DNA of 64,000 nucleotides, from contig NZ_UFSM01000004.1 in assembly GCF_900445235.1 (NCBI RefSeq), forward strand, positions 137,449 through 201,448, given 5' to 3'. The position numbers and the translations under genes were made by a program. Shown here one piece after another: positions 53,230 through 61,444 of this stretch (the first letter of the stretch is position 1; every line of letters begins with the position of its first letter). This DNA is from Aminobacter aminovorans. Lineage in GTDB: Bacteria > Pseudomonadota > Alphaproteobacteria > Rhizobiales > Rhizobiaceae. A model generated the notes under the pieces. That model saw nothing but the letters and a program-made list of their open reading frames with translations. It did no database searches and had not been told where the DNA came from.

Positions 53230-54549
53230 ATGATTCTTGCCTCGCCTTCGATGATCGACCTTCCAGAAGATCCGTCCGAACTGCCCGATGACGCCCTGCT
53301 TGATATCGTGCAGCGTCAGACGATCTGCTATTTCTGGGAGAGTGCCAATCCGGTCAGCGGTCTTGCCCGGGACCGCCAGAAGACCGCCGGCGATGCGCCG
53401 AACGATCTCGTGGCGATCGGCGGCTCCGGCTTCGGGATCATGGCCATCATCGTTGCGGTGGAGCGCGGCTGGGTCGATCGCGCCGAAGCCCTTCATCGGT
53501 TGTATCGGATGCTCGATCTGCTAGAGGGCTCGCCGCGCTATCACGGCATGTTCCCACATTTCATCGATGGCAGCACGGGCGACACCATTCCGTTCAGACG
53601 AAAGGACGATGGCGCGGACATCGTCGAGACGACGTTCCTATTTCAGGGCCTGATTTGTGCCCGGCAATATCTCGACCAACCTGCAGGCGAAGAGCGGCGT
53701 TTTCGCGCTCGGGTGAACGCGCTGCTGGCTCAGGCCGAGTGGGATTGGTTTGCGCGGAAAGGCAAGCTCTACTGGCACTGGAGCCCCAGGCATGGCTGGG
53801 CCATGAACAGTCCCATCGAGGGCTGGAACGAGTGCCTGCTTGCATTCGTTCTGGCGGCGGGATCGCAACATCATGCCATTGATCCGGATTGCTACCACGA
53901 CGGTTTTGCTGGCGGACCAACCTTTCAAAACGGGCGTGACCACTACGGCATCGTCCTGCCGCTTGGAACTAACTTTGGCGGACCGCTCTTCTTCGCGCAC
54001 TACTCATTCTGCGGCCTCGATCCAAATGGTCTCAGTGATCGCTATGCCGACTATTGGGAGCAAAATACTCGCCACGCATTGATCAATCACCGGCACTGCG
54101 TGCTCAACCCGCATGGTCACAAAGGCTACGGCGCCGATTGCTGGGGGCTTACCGCATCCCACGGGCCGACGGCCTACATGGCGCATGCGCCCGACAGGGA
54201 TGTCGGCATCATCACGCCGAGCGCGGCCCTCTCAAGTTTCCCTTATGTGCCCGATCAGGCGATGGCCGCCCTGCGCGGTTTCCTGACCAAACCGAGAGGT
54301 CGTATCTGGGGTCGCTTCGGCTTTGTCGATGCGTTCTGCGAAAACCGCAACTGGTATGCCCGAACCTATCTGGCCATAAACCAGGGCCCCATCGTCGCAA
54401 TGATCGAAAACCACAGAACCGGGCTCTTGTGGAAGCTGTTCATGGCGGCAGATGAAGTCCGGCTTGGTCTGGCCAGGTTGGGTTTCACCAGAACTGGAGC
54501 CAGACAGCAGAAGGACCTCCTAGGCGTTCATGCTTCGCCCTCCACGTAA
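53230..54549 (+). CDS. Glycoamylase-like protein (PF10091)
   Basis: 439 residues. The (alpha/alpha)6 barrel features of this family are clear: LLDIVQRQTICYFWESANPV, GLARDRQ, VAIGGSGFGIMAIIVAVERG, HFIDGSTG, and the later HYSFCGLDPNGLSDRYADYW and YGADCWGLTASHGPTAYMAH with acidic catalytic candidates. Related enzymes act on beta-1,2-glucans (GH144), and a similar domain is part of cyclic glucan synthases, so a role in cyclic beta-1,2-glucan turnover is plausible. There is no evident signal peptide, so the location is uncertain. Confidence 0.85.
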   Translation: MILASPSMIDLPEDPSELPDDALLDIVQRQTICYFWESANPVSGLARDRQKTAGDAPNDLVAIGGSGFGIMAIIVAVERGWVDRAEALHRLYRMLDLLEGSPRYHGMFPHFIDGSTGDTIPFRRKDDGADIVETTFLFQGLICARQYLDQPAGEERRFRARVNALLAQAEWDWFARKGKLYWHWSPRHGWAMNSPIEGWNECLLAFVLAAGSQHHAIDPDCYHDGFAGGPTFQNGRDHYGIVLPLGTNFGGPLFFAHYSFCGLDPNGLSDRYADYWEQNTRHALINHRHCVLNPHGHKGYGADCWGLTASHGPTAYMAHAPDRDVGIITPSAALSSFPYVPDQAMAALRGFLTKPRGRIWGRFGFVDAFCENRNWYARTYLAINQGPIVAMIENHRTGLLWKLFMAADEVRLGLARLGFTRTGARQQKDLLGVHASPST

Positions 54550-54570
54550 AGCCGCTGGATTTGTTGCCAC

Positions 54571-55668
54571 CTAGCCGTTGGCGGCGCGGACCTCGACGTG
54601 CAAAAGAGTGAGCATTTCATCGAGATCGACCCGGTCGGCGATCGAGATGCGCAGCCATTCCGGCAGGCCGTAGTCTTCGTTCGAGCGGATGATGAAACCT
54701 TGTCTTGCGAGCCGCGCCACGGTCGCCTGGGCCCAGCCGGCATAGGCGCCGGGCAGGCGGACGAAGGCGAAGTTGGCGGCACTCGGCGAAATCTCGAAAC
54801 CGAGCTTGCGCAGTTCGCCTTCGAGATAGTCGCGTTCTTCGGCGGTGCGGGTCCGCACGTGCTGGACAAAGTCCTGCTCGCCGACCGCGACAGTAGCCGC
54901 CACCTGCGCCAGGCCGTTGACGTTACCGATGCCGCGCACATTGTTCAGTGCGGAAACCACCTCCGGATAGGCATAGGCCCAGCCGGCACGCGCGGAGGCC
55001 AGGCCGTAGGCCTTGGAGAACGTACGTGTGACGATGACGTTGGCGTGGCGATCGGCGATCTCGAAGGTCGCCACCGCTTCTGCCGGATCGATATATTCGG
55101 CATAGGCCGCGTCGAGCACCAGAACGACATGCGACGGCAGCTCACGCGCCAGCCGCGCGACCTCGTCCATCGGCACCACCGAGCCGGTGGGATTGTTGGG
55201 ATTGGCAAGGAAGACGACGCGCGTCTTGGGCGTGACGGCGGCCAGCAGCGCATCGACATCGACGGAGAAGTCGGGGCCAAGAGGTGCTTCGACCGCCTTG
55301 GCGCCGAGGCGGTAGGCAACGATGGCGAACTGCAGGAAGGAATAGGCCGGAAACAGGATCTCGTCGCCGGCGCGCGCATAGACGCGGCCAACGGCATCGA
55401 GCAGCTCTTCCGAGCCGTTGCCGCAGACGATGCGGGCCGGGTCGAGGTTGAACTGCTTGCCGATTGCCGCGCGCATGGTGCCGCAGTTCGGATCGGCATA
55501 ACGGTAGACGTTTGGTGCTGCGTCACGGATTGCCTCGACAACGCCCGGTGCAGAACCCAGCCAGCTCTCGTTGAGCCCGAGATTGACGATGCGTGCTGCG
55601 CCTGTCGTGTCGATCTTCTTGACGACGGTCAGCGTTCGGGCGGAGAGGTAAGGCACGGGCAGGGACAT
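54571..55668 (-). CDS. Histidinol-phosphate aminotransferase-like PLP enzyme
   Basis: 365 residues, fold type I class II aminotransferase. LGLNESWLGSAPGVVEAI, CGNGSEELLDAVGRVYA, VFLANPNNPTGSVVP, the PLP Lys in VIVTRTFSKAYGLASARAGW, and the C-terminal Arg in EWLRISIAD match HisC-type enzymes. It is not near other his genes and is the third gene of an operon with a nucleoside hydrolase and a TetR regulator, so it is probably a catabolic paralogue acting on another amino acid. Confidence 0.85.
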   Translation of the reverse strand: MSLPVPYLSARTLTVVKKIDTTGAARIVNLGLNESWLGSAPGVVEAIRDAAPNVYRYADPNCGTMRAAIGKQFNLDPARIVCGNGSEELLDAVGRVYARAGDEILFPAYSFLQFAIVAYRLGAKAVEAPLGPDFSVDVDALLAAVTPKTRVVFLANPNNPTGSVVPMDEVARLARELPSHVVLVLDAAYAEYIDPAEAVATFEIADRHANVIVTRTFSKAYGLASARAGWAYAYPEVVSALNNVRGIGNVNGLAQVAATVAVGEQDFVQHVRTRTAEERDYLEGELRKLGFEISPSAANFAFVRLPGAYAGWAQATVARLARQGFIIRSNEDYGLPEWLRISIADRVDLDEMLTLLHVEVRAANG

Positions 55669-55691
55669 TTCGTTTCCTCGAAGTAGCTGGT

Positions 55692-56303
55692 CTAGTCGGA
55701 GCCGATCAGGATCTTGGTGTAGAGCGAGCGGAAGCGCTTGCGGTCCGCCGGCGGCTCCTTGAAGTGGGTGGCGTAGTAGCCGATCTGCTGGAAGTAGGTG
55801 ATGCGGGCCCGGATCAGGCTTTCGTCCTCATCATAGCCCATCGTGGCAAACGCCCTGACCAGCAATGCCATACGAAAATCGTCCTGCGCCTGCACCTTGC
55901 GGTCAATCACCGCCGAGCTGCGCGCCCAGTCGCGGATGGCCAGGTCGAGCCGTGGGCTGAACGGGTCCTCCCTGATCCACACGCCTGTTATCGCGTCGAA
56001 GAACGCCGGACCGTCGATGACGTCCTGGTCGATGAGGGCCTCGAACGGCTTGCAATTGCGCTGGCGCCATTCCTCCAGAAGGCTGTCGAGCAGGTCCTTC
56101 AGGTTCCTGAAGTGGAAGTAGAAGCTGCCGCGCGTGACCTTCAGCTGTTTCGACAGGTGGTCGATCTTCACGTTGGCGATGCCCTTCTTTTCCAGCGCAG
56201 CGATGGCAGCGGCAATCCACGCCTCGCGCGACAGCGTTTTCCGCGTCTCGGACCTGGCCGATCGTTCGGGAGAAGTTGGGCTGCGCTTCATCTCGTCGTT
56301 CAT
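55692..56303 (-). CDS. TetR family transcriptional regulator
   Basis: 203 residues from the ATG at 56303, which overlaps the nucleoside hydrolase stop (TGATG). The HTH is LSKQLKVTRGSFYFHFRNLK at about residues 48-67. The C-terminal ligand domain (about 90-203) is typical in length. It lies in the middle of the nucleoside hydrolase-tetR-aminotransferase operon. The perfect 16-bp palindrome at 57309-57324 upstream of the operon is its likely operator. Confidence 0.88.
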   Translation of the reverse strand: MNDEMKRSPTSPERSARSETRKTLSREAWIAAAIAALEKKGIANVKIDHLSKQLKVTRGSFYFHFRNLKDLLDSLLEEWRQRNCKPFEALIDQDVIDGPAFFDAITGVWIREDPFSPRLDLAIRDWARSSAVIDRKVQAQDDFRMALLVRAFATMGYDEDESLIRARITYFQQIGYYATHFKEPPADRKRFRSLYTKILIGSD

Positions 56304-57244
56304 CAGGGGAGGTTGCCGAAGCGCTCCAGCATCAGCGCGAAGAAGCCGTCGGCGTCGATGCGGCGCAGCACGTTGCAGTTCTTGCGGCGGCCGGTGACGT
56401 GCCACCAATCGACCACGGTCATGCCGATGGTTTCGGGCGACATCAGCTCGATGGTGACGTTGCACTGCTTCTGCTCGTAGAGATGCGGTGCGAGCAGGTA
56501 GCCGGTGACGCAGGCGTCGTGGATGGGCCGGGCCTCGGTCGGGAATTTGTGCGAGCCATACTGGCGGTAGAAGTCGGCCATGTTGGCGGCTTCGATGGCC
56601 GAGCGGGTGCCGAGCGCACGCAGCTGTTGCAGCCATTCCGGCGTCATCTGGGCGGTGTAGGTGCAGTCGATGCCGGCCATTGTCACCGGTACGCCCGAGT
56701 CAAACACGACAGCGGCCGCATGTGGGTCGACCCAGATGTTGAACTCGGCGGCGGGCGTGGCATTGCCGCCCTCGAAGAAGCCGCCGCCCATCAGAACCAC
56801 TTCGCGGATGCGCGGGATGATGCGCGGCTCCATCACCATCGCCATGCCGAGATTGGTCATCGGCCCGAGCGTGCAGACGGTGATCTCGCCTTCGGGAGCG
56901 GCCATCAGCGTATCGACGAGGAAGTTGACGGCGTGCTGGTCCTGCAGCGGCTTGGTCGGCTCGGGCAGGACGCAGCCGTCGATGCCGGTCGGACCGTGGA
57001 CATATTCGGCGGTCTTGAGCGCCTTGACCATCGGGCGCGAGCAGCCGGCATAGACCGGCACGTCGGAGCGGCCGGCGAGCTCGGCGATCTGCAACGCGTT
57101 GCGCGAGGTCAACGCCAGCGGCACGTTGCCGCCGACGGTAGTCAGCGCCATCACCTCAAGCTCGGGCGAGCCAAGTGCAAACAGGATGGCAAAGGCGTCG
57201 TCCTGACCGGGGTCGGTATCGATGATGATCTTTCGCGGCGACAT
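56303..57244 (-). CDS. Nucleoside hydrolase
   Basis: 313 residues from the ATG at 57244 (MSPRKIIIDTDPGQDDAFAI). The family's Asp cluster IDTDPGQDDAFAIL binds Ca2+ and attacks the N-glycosidic bond. TVGGNVPLALTSRNALQIAE, LGPMTNLGMAM and MGGGFFEGGNATPAAEFNIW follow. The active-site His/Asp motif is in IHDACVTGYLL. It hydrolyses nucleosides to base and ribose. The exact preference (inosine-uridine or other) is not evident. First gene of the leftward operon with tetR. Confidence 0.9.
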   Translation of the reverse strand: MSPRKIIIDTDPGQDDAFAILFALGSPELEVMALTTVGGNVPLALTSRNALQIAELAGRSDVPVYAGCSRPMVKALKTAEYVHGPTGIDGCVLPEPTKPLQDQHAVNFLVDTLMAAPEGEITVCTLGPMTNLGMAMVMEPRIIPRIREVVLMGGGFFEGGNATPAAEFNIWVDPHAAAVVFDSGVPVTMAGIDCTYTAQMTPEWLQQLRALGTRSAIEAANMADFYRQYGSHKFPTEARPIHDACVTGYLLAPHLYEQKQCNVTIELMSPETIGMTVVDWWHVTGRRKNCNVLRRIDADGFFALMLERFGNLP

Positions 57245-57308
57245 GGCTCTTCCCCCCGGTTCGATCGCCGGATAGCTTCGGCGGCATTGCATGAATTAGA
57301 CGTCAATG

Positions 57309-57324
57309 CATACAGTACTGTATG
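57309..57324. promoter_or_regulatory. Perfect 16-bp palindrome, probable TetR operator
   Basis: CATACAGTACTGTATG is a perfect dyad in the 132-bp spacer between the nucleoside hydrolase operon (-) and the FAD oxidoreductase gene (+). Length and symmetry are typical of TetR operators. One site could control both directions. Confidence 0.6.
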
Positions 57325-57376
57325 TTATTTTCAAGACGGGTTGGGACGCCTCCCGTTGGCACATTGGGAGAAATGA

Positions 57377-58702
57377 ATGGGGCCTCCAGTCGATCCGGTT
57401 CCTGCTGGCGACATCCGGCCGAAGAGTGCCGATGTCGTCATCGTCGGTGGCGGCATCATCGGCGTCAGCGCGGCGCTGTTCCTGGCGAGGAAAGGCATCT
57501 CGGTCGTCGTCTGCGAGAAGGGGCATGTGGCCGGCGAACAGTCGAGCCGCAACTGGGGTTGGTGCCGGCGTATGGGCCGCGACCCCCGCGAGCTGCCATT
57601 GATCGTTGAAGCGTTGAAGATGTGGGGCGGCATCGAGGAGCTGGTCGGCGAGGACGTGGGCTTTCGCCGCACCGGCATCCTCTATCTCTGCCAGGACGAA
57701 AGCGACGTCGAACACCATGCCGAATGGGTGAAGCGCGCCGGTGACTATGCGCTCGACAGCAAGATGATCGAGGGCAGGGCGCTGGCCGAGCTGATGCCCG
57801 GAGGGCGAAAGACGTTCCGGGCTGCACTGCACACGCCGAGCGACGGCAGGGCCGAGCCGCAGAAGGCAGCGCCGGCGATCGCCCGTGCCGCCCAGCGCGC
57901 CGGCGCGCGCATCCTTTTGCGTTGTGCGGCACGCGAGATCGAGACCGAGGGTGGCCGTGTCTCGGGCGTGGTGACCGAGAACGGTCCGATCCGCGCCAGC
58001 ACCGTCGTCATCGCCGGCGGCGCATGGTCGAGCCAGCTCTGCCGGTCGGTCGGCATCCGCTTGCCGCAGCTTGCCGTACGCTCGTCGGTGATGCGGACCG
58101 GTCCTGTTCGGGGCGGTCCCGACGGTGCCGCCTGGACGGAAGGCTTTGCCTATCGCAAGCGCCTCGACGGCGGCTATACCATCGCCGACGGCACGATCAG
58201 CTATCATCATGTGAACCCCGACAGCTTCCGCTACGTCACCGATTTCCTGCCGATCCTGTCGCGGGAGTGGCGCTCTGTCGGCCTGCGCTTTGGCGATTTC
58301 CTCGGCGGCCCCTTCGGGCTTTCACCCAGGCTGGAAGGCGAGGGCAGTGCCTATGAGCGGCACCGCACGCTCGATCCGGCGCCGGCCGTTGCTCCGCTCG
58401 AAGCTGCCCGTGCCAATATGGAGAAGGTGTTTCCGGTGTTGAAGGGCGTGCCCACGCTGCAGCGCTGGGCTGGCTTCATCGATGCCACGCCGGATGCCGT
58501 GCCGGTCATTGCGCCTGTTGGATCGCTGCCCGGGCTGGTCATCGCCACCGGATTTTCCGGCCATGGTTTTGGGATTGGCCCGGCCGCTGGGAGGCTGACG
58601 GCCGACATCGTCACCGGTGACAAGCCTTTGGTGGACCCCACGGCTTTTCGCTACGAGCGCTTCATCGACGGCACCAGGCATCGTCCGACGACCGGGGTGT
58701 GA
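57377..58702 (+). CDS. FAD-dependent oxidoreductase (D-amino acid oxidase-like family)
   Basis: 441 residues from the ATG at 57377, with GGGAG upstream. The FAD dinucleotide fold is SADVVIVGGGIIGVSAALFL and the SSRNWGWCRRMGRDPRELPL region covers the DAO family's FAD loop. A second FAD contact is in VVIAGGAWSSQLCR. ATGFSGHGFGIGPAAGRL closes the fold. It is divergent from the nucleoside hydrolase-tetR-HisC-like operon and probably shares its operator. It may oxidise an amine or N-methylated amino acid. Confidence 0.85.
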   Translation: MGPPVDPVPAGDIRPKSADVVIVGGGIIGVSAALFLARKGISVVVCEKGHVAGEQSSRNWGWCRRMGRDPRELPLIVEALKMWGGIEELVGEDVGFRRTGILYLCQDESDVEHHAEWVKRAGDYALDSKMIEGRALAELMPGGRKTFRAALHTPSDGRAEPQKAAPAIARAAQRAGARILLRCAAREIETEGGRVSGVVTENGPIRASTVVIAGGAWSSQLCRSVGIRLPQLAVRSSVMRTGPVRGGPDGAAWTEGFAYRKRLDGGYTIADGTISYHHVNPDSFRYVTDFLPILSREWRSVGLRFGDFLGGPFGLSPRLEGEGSAYERHRTLDPAPAVAPLEAARANMEKVFPVLKGVPTLQRWAGFIDATPDAVPVIAPVGSLPGLVIATGFSGHGFGIGPAAGRLTADIVTGDKPLVDPTAFRYERFIDGTRHRPTTGV

Positions 58703-58708
58703 TGGAGC

Positions 58709-59959
58709 TCAGCGGCTGTCGAGGATGCGCTGCATCTCTTCCACGGCGGCATCGCGCTGCGGGTCCCGGCCCGCGGCGTAGGGCAGGCTGAAGGCCACCG
58801 GGATGTCGGGCGCAACACCGACACCCTCCAACCGCACGTCGTCACCGATGACGGCGTCGGAGACCGCAACTTCGAGAAGGCTGTCGTCGGACAGCAGATA
58901 GGCACGCCCGGCCAGCAACGCACCGGCGGTTCGGGCGCCGACGAGCGGGATGCCGTTGCTCTTCAGCGCATAAGCGAACAATTCGAGCCCGCTTCGCGCG
59001 CCTTCGTCGATGATGGCGACGACCGGTTTTTGCCAGCGCACATTGGCAAGCGTTGCCTTGCCGCCGCGCTGGATCAGCCGGAATGTCGGCGTGTCGCCGA
59101 CGAACAGCTCGGCGGCATCGGAAGGGCCGCCGCCCCATCGTCCGCGCAGGTCGACGACCATGCCGTCAACGTCCTTGAGGCGACCGTCGGCCATTTCGCG
59201 GGCAACGATGTCGAGACCGTCAGACGCCGAAAGGGTCCACAGCCTGACATAGCCTACGCGCCTTCCGCCCCGCTCGCTGATGCCGATGCTTGCCTCGATC
59301 GCTCGCTCGAAGGTCCTGAGCGGGCGCAGCCGCTCCACCCCAACCTTGATGGAGACAGGTTCAGCTCCGGCGTTCCGGCGCAGCCTGATCTCGACGGTGC
59401 GGCCGACCTTGTCGCGGAACGATGCGATCTCATGATAAGGGGCGCCGTCGACCGAAAGGATTTCGTCGCCGGTCAGGATTCCTGCCCCCGCCGCCGGCGA
59501 GCCGTCATAGACGTCGCTGACGAACAGGGATCCCGCGCGCGGTTCGGCAATCATGCCGATGCCGGGGTAGCTGACCTGGCCGTCGGGCGGAAACAGCCGC
59601 CGCATGTCATTGCGGATGGCAAAGCGGAAGATGTCGGCGAGTTCGAAATAGGCGATCGTGTCTGGTTCGAAACGGCCGGTGTGGGAGGCCTGAAGACTGG
59701 CAAGCACGGTGTCGATCGCCTTGTCGACCCGCGCGTCCGGGCTGTCCGCGTTCAGTGGCTCGCTGCCAATCTCCTGCCTGACCGCGGCGACGAACCGCGG
59801 CAACGCAGACGCGTCGTGGAAATTGTCGACGACGAGTTCGACGGCGCGGTCGAAAATGGAATTGCCCGATTTCGGCGGCGCATCGTCGGCCACGAGCGGC
59901 AAAGGCTGCAGCACATAGAGCGCTGTCGCCGCGAGGAAGCCGAGGGTCTTGATGTCCAT
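58709..59959 (-). CDS. S41 family peptidase with PDZ domain
   Basis: 416 residues. The signal peptide MDIKTLGFLAATALYVLQPL to VADDAP is followed by an N-terminal helical part. A PDZ domain occupies about residues 120-205 (YPGIGMIAEPRAGSLFVSDV, GSPAAGAGILTGDEILSVDG). The S41 protease domain starts near RVGYVRLWTLSASDGLD and has DLRGRWGGGPSDAAELFVGD. The catalytic Ser is probably in DEGARSGLELFAYAL. The Lys found in CtpA-type dyads is not obvious, since GARTAGALLAG replaces the usual K-containing loop. It is a predicted periplasmic processing protease or a relative with altered catalysis. Confidence 0.82.
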   Translation of the reverse strand: MDIKTLGFLAATALYVLQPLPLVADDAPPKSGNSIFDRAVELVVDNFHDASALPRFVAAVRQEIGSEPLNADSPDARVDKAIDTVLASLQASHTGRFEPDTIAYFELADIFRFAIRNDMRRLFPPDGQVSYPGIGMIAEPRAGSLFVSDVYDGSPAAGAGILTGDEILSVDGAPYHEIASFRDKVGRTVEIRLRRNAGAEPVSIKVGVERLRPLRTFERAIEASIGISERGGRRVGYVRLWTLSASDGLDIVAREMADGRLKDVDGMVVDLRGRWGGGPSDAAELFVGDTPTFRLIQRGGKATLANVRWQKPVVAIIDEGARSGLELFAYALKSNGIPLVGARTAGALLAGRAYLLSDDSLLEVAVSDAVIGDDVRLEGVGVAPDIPVAFSLPYAAGRDPQRDAAVEEMQRILDSR

Positions 59960-59994
59960 GGCCGTTCCTTCTTCGGCCTATTATCAACCTAAGT

Positions 59995-60033
59995 TCACGC
60001 AGAACGAGTCCCTTTGCTGACAAGTTTGCGTGA
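59995..60033. promoter_or_regulatory. Inverted repeat upstream of the serine-cycle operon
   Basis: TCACGCA (59995-60001) and TGCGTGA (60027-60033) are perfect 7-bp arms 25 bp apart, about 210 bp upstream of sgaA. Serine-cycle genes in methylotrophs are activated by the LysR-type QscR. This could be an activator site, but I cannot match it to a known consensus. Confidence 0.3.
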
Positions 60034-60167
60034 GCGGAACTGGCCCGTTGCGCGCGGTTGCCGGGTAGGCTTCGCCCTATCCGACAGGGGGTCGGCACAT
60101 CTGAAAGAGTAGGCTCGGTCCAACGCCCAAAGGTCCGCGAATCTATCCCGGCAGGTGTTGTGAGCCG

Positions 60168-60235
60168 GCAGTGCAAAACCGATCATCCTCCCGAAAGCCA
60201 CAGACAGGCACTGCGCCGCAACAGTTTTCGGGAGG
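60168..60235 (+). promoter_or_regulatory. Candidate structured RNA leader of sgaA (interleaved stems enclosing the SD)
   Basis: Stem A: GCAGTGC (60168-60174) with GCACTGC (60208-60214). Stem B: CCTCCCGAAA (60187-60196) with TTTCGGGAGG (60226-60235). The order A5'-B5'-A3'-B3' is that of an H-type pseudoknot. The right arm of stem B contains GGGAGG, the Shine-Dalgarno of sgaA (7 bp before ATG 60243), so stem B would block initiation. I do not recognise a known riboswitch class in it. Confidence 0.5.
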
Positions 60236-60242
60236 ACTTTTC

Positions 60243-61433
60243 ATGGCCGGCTTCAATCAGCTTTTCGTTCCAGGACCGACCAACGTTCCGGAGACCGTCC
60301 GGCAGGCGATGAACATGCCGATGGAGGACATGCGCGCTCCGGATTATCCTGCATTCACGCGTGGCCTGTTCGCCGACCTTATGAAGGTCTTTCGCAACGA
60401 GACCGGCCGCGCCTTCATCTTCCCATCCTCGGGCACCGGCGCCTGGGAATCGGCGATCACCAACACGCTGAGCCCCGGCGACCGCGTGCTGATGTCGCGT
60501 TTCGGCCAGTTCTCGCATCTGTGGGTCGATATGGCCGAGCGCTTCGGCCTTGACGTCGACGTCGTCGATGTGGAGTGGGGCACGGGCGTTCCGGTCGAGA
60601 TCTATGCCGAGCGTCTCGCAGCCGACAAGGAGCACCGCATCAAGGCGGTTTTCGTCACCCACAATGAAACCGCGACCGGCGTGACCAGCGATGTCGGCGC
60701 CGTGCGTGCCGCCCTCAACGCTGCCAAGCATCCGGCGCTTCTCTTCGTCGACGGCGTGTCGTCGGTCGGCTCGATCGACTTCCGCCAGGAGGAGTGGGGT
60801 GTCGACTGCGCCGTGTCAGGCTCGCAGAAGGGCTTCATGCTGCCGCCCGGCCTCGGCTTCCTGTCGGTCAGCCAGAAGGCTCTCAATGCTGCCAAGTCGG
60901 CGAAATTCAGCCGCTGCTACTTCTCGTTCGAGGACCAGATCCGCGCCAACGATACCGGCTACTTCCCCTATACGCCGGCGGTCCAGCTGCTGCGCGGCCT
61001 GCGCGCTGCCCTCGACCTGATCCAGGACGAAGGCCTCGACAACATTTTCGAACGCCACCACCGGCTGGCGACCGGCGTGCGCAAGGCGGTCGACGCCTGG
61101 GGTCTGCGCGTCTGCGCCAAGGAAGCGAAGTGGAATTCCGACACGGTCAGCGCGATCGTGGTTCCGGAGGGCATCGACAGCGCCGACATCGTCCGCCGCG
61201 CCTACAACGGCTACCAGACCTCGCTCGGCGTCGGCCTCAACAAGGTCGCCGGCAAGGTGTTCCGCATCGGCCATCTCGGCTGGGTCAATGAAGTGATGAT
61301 GTGCGGTGCGATTTCGGCGGCCGAAATGTCGCTGCGCGACTGCGGCGTCAAGGTTCAGCCGGGTTCCGGCGTCGGTGCCGCGCTCGAGCACTACCGCCTG
61401 TCGGCTCAGCCGGCCGTCGCCAAGGCAGCCTGA
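60243..61433 (+). CDS. sgaA: Serine-glyoxylate aminotransferase
   Basis: 396 residues from the ATG at 60243. Fold type I class V aminotransferase: FVPGPTNVPETVRQAMNMPM at the N-terminus, FPSSGTGAWESAITNTLSPG, VTHNETATGVTSDV, FVDGVSSVGSIDF, and the PLP Lys in VSGSQKGFMLPPGLGFLSVS. It transfers the amino group of serine to glyoxylate, giving hydroxypyruvate and glycine, a core step of the serine cycle. It is first of a tightly spaced operon (11-13 bp gaps) with mclA and mtkAB, the basis for inferring methylotrophy. Confidence 0.93.
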   Translation: MAGFNQLFVPGPTNVPETVRQAMNMPMEDMRAPDYPAFTRGLFADLMKVFRNETGRAFIFPSSGTGAWESAITNTLSPGDRVLMSRFGQFSHLWVDMAERFGLDVDVVDVEWGTGVPVEIYAERLAADKEHRIKAVFVTHNETATGVTSDVGAVRAALNAAKHPALLFVDGVSSVGSIDFRQEEWGVDCAVSGSQKGFMLPPGLGFLSVSQKALNAAKSAKFSRCYFSFEDQIRANDTGYFPYTPAVQLLRGLRAALDLIQDEGLDNIFERHHRLATGVRKAVDAWGLRVCAKEAKWNSDTVSAIVVPEGIDSADIVRRAYNGYQTSLGVGLNKVAGKVFRIGHLGWVNEVMMCGAISAAEMSLRDCGVKVQPGSGVGAALEHYRLSAQPAVAKAA

Positions 61434-61444
61434 GGGAGGATCGC

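Noticed and set aside
60168..60242. Assigning the sgaA leader to SAM-II, SAM/SAH, THF-II or preQ1 riboswitches
   Set aside because: The pseudoknot topology is similar, but I could not find the conserved core nucleotides of these classes, so no class is claimed.
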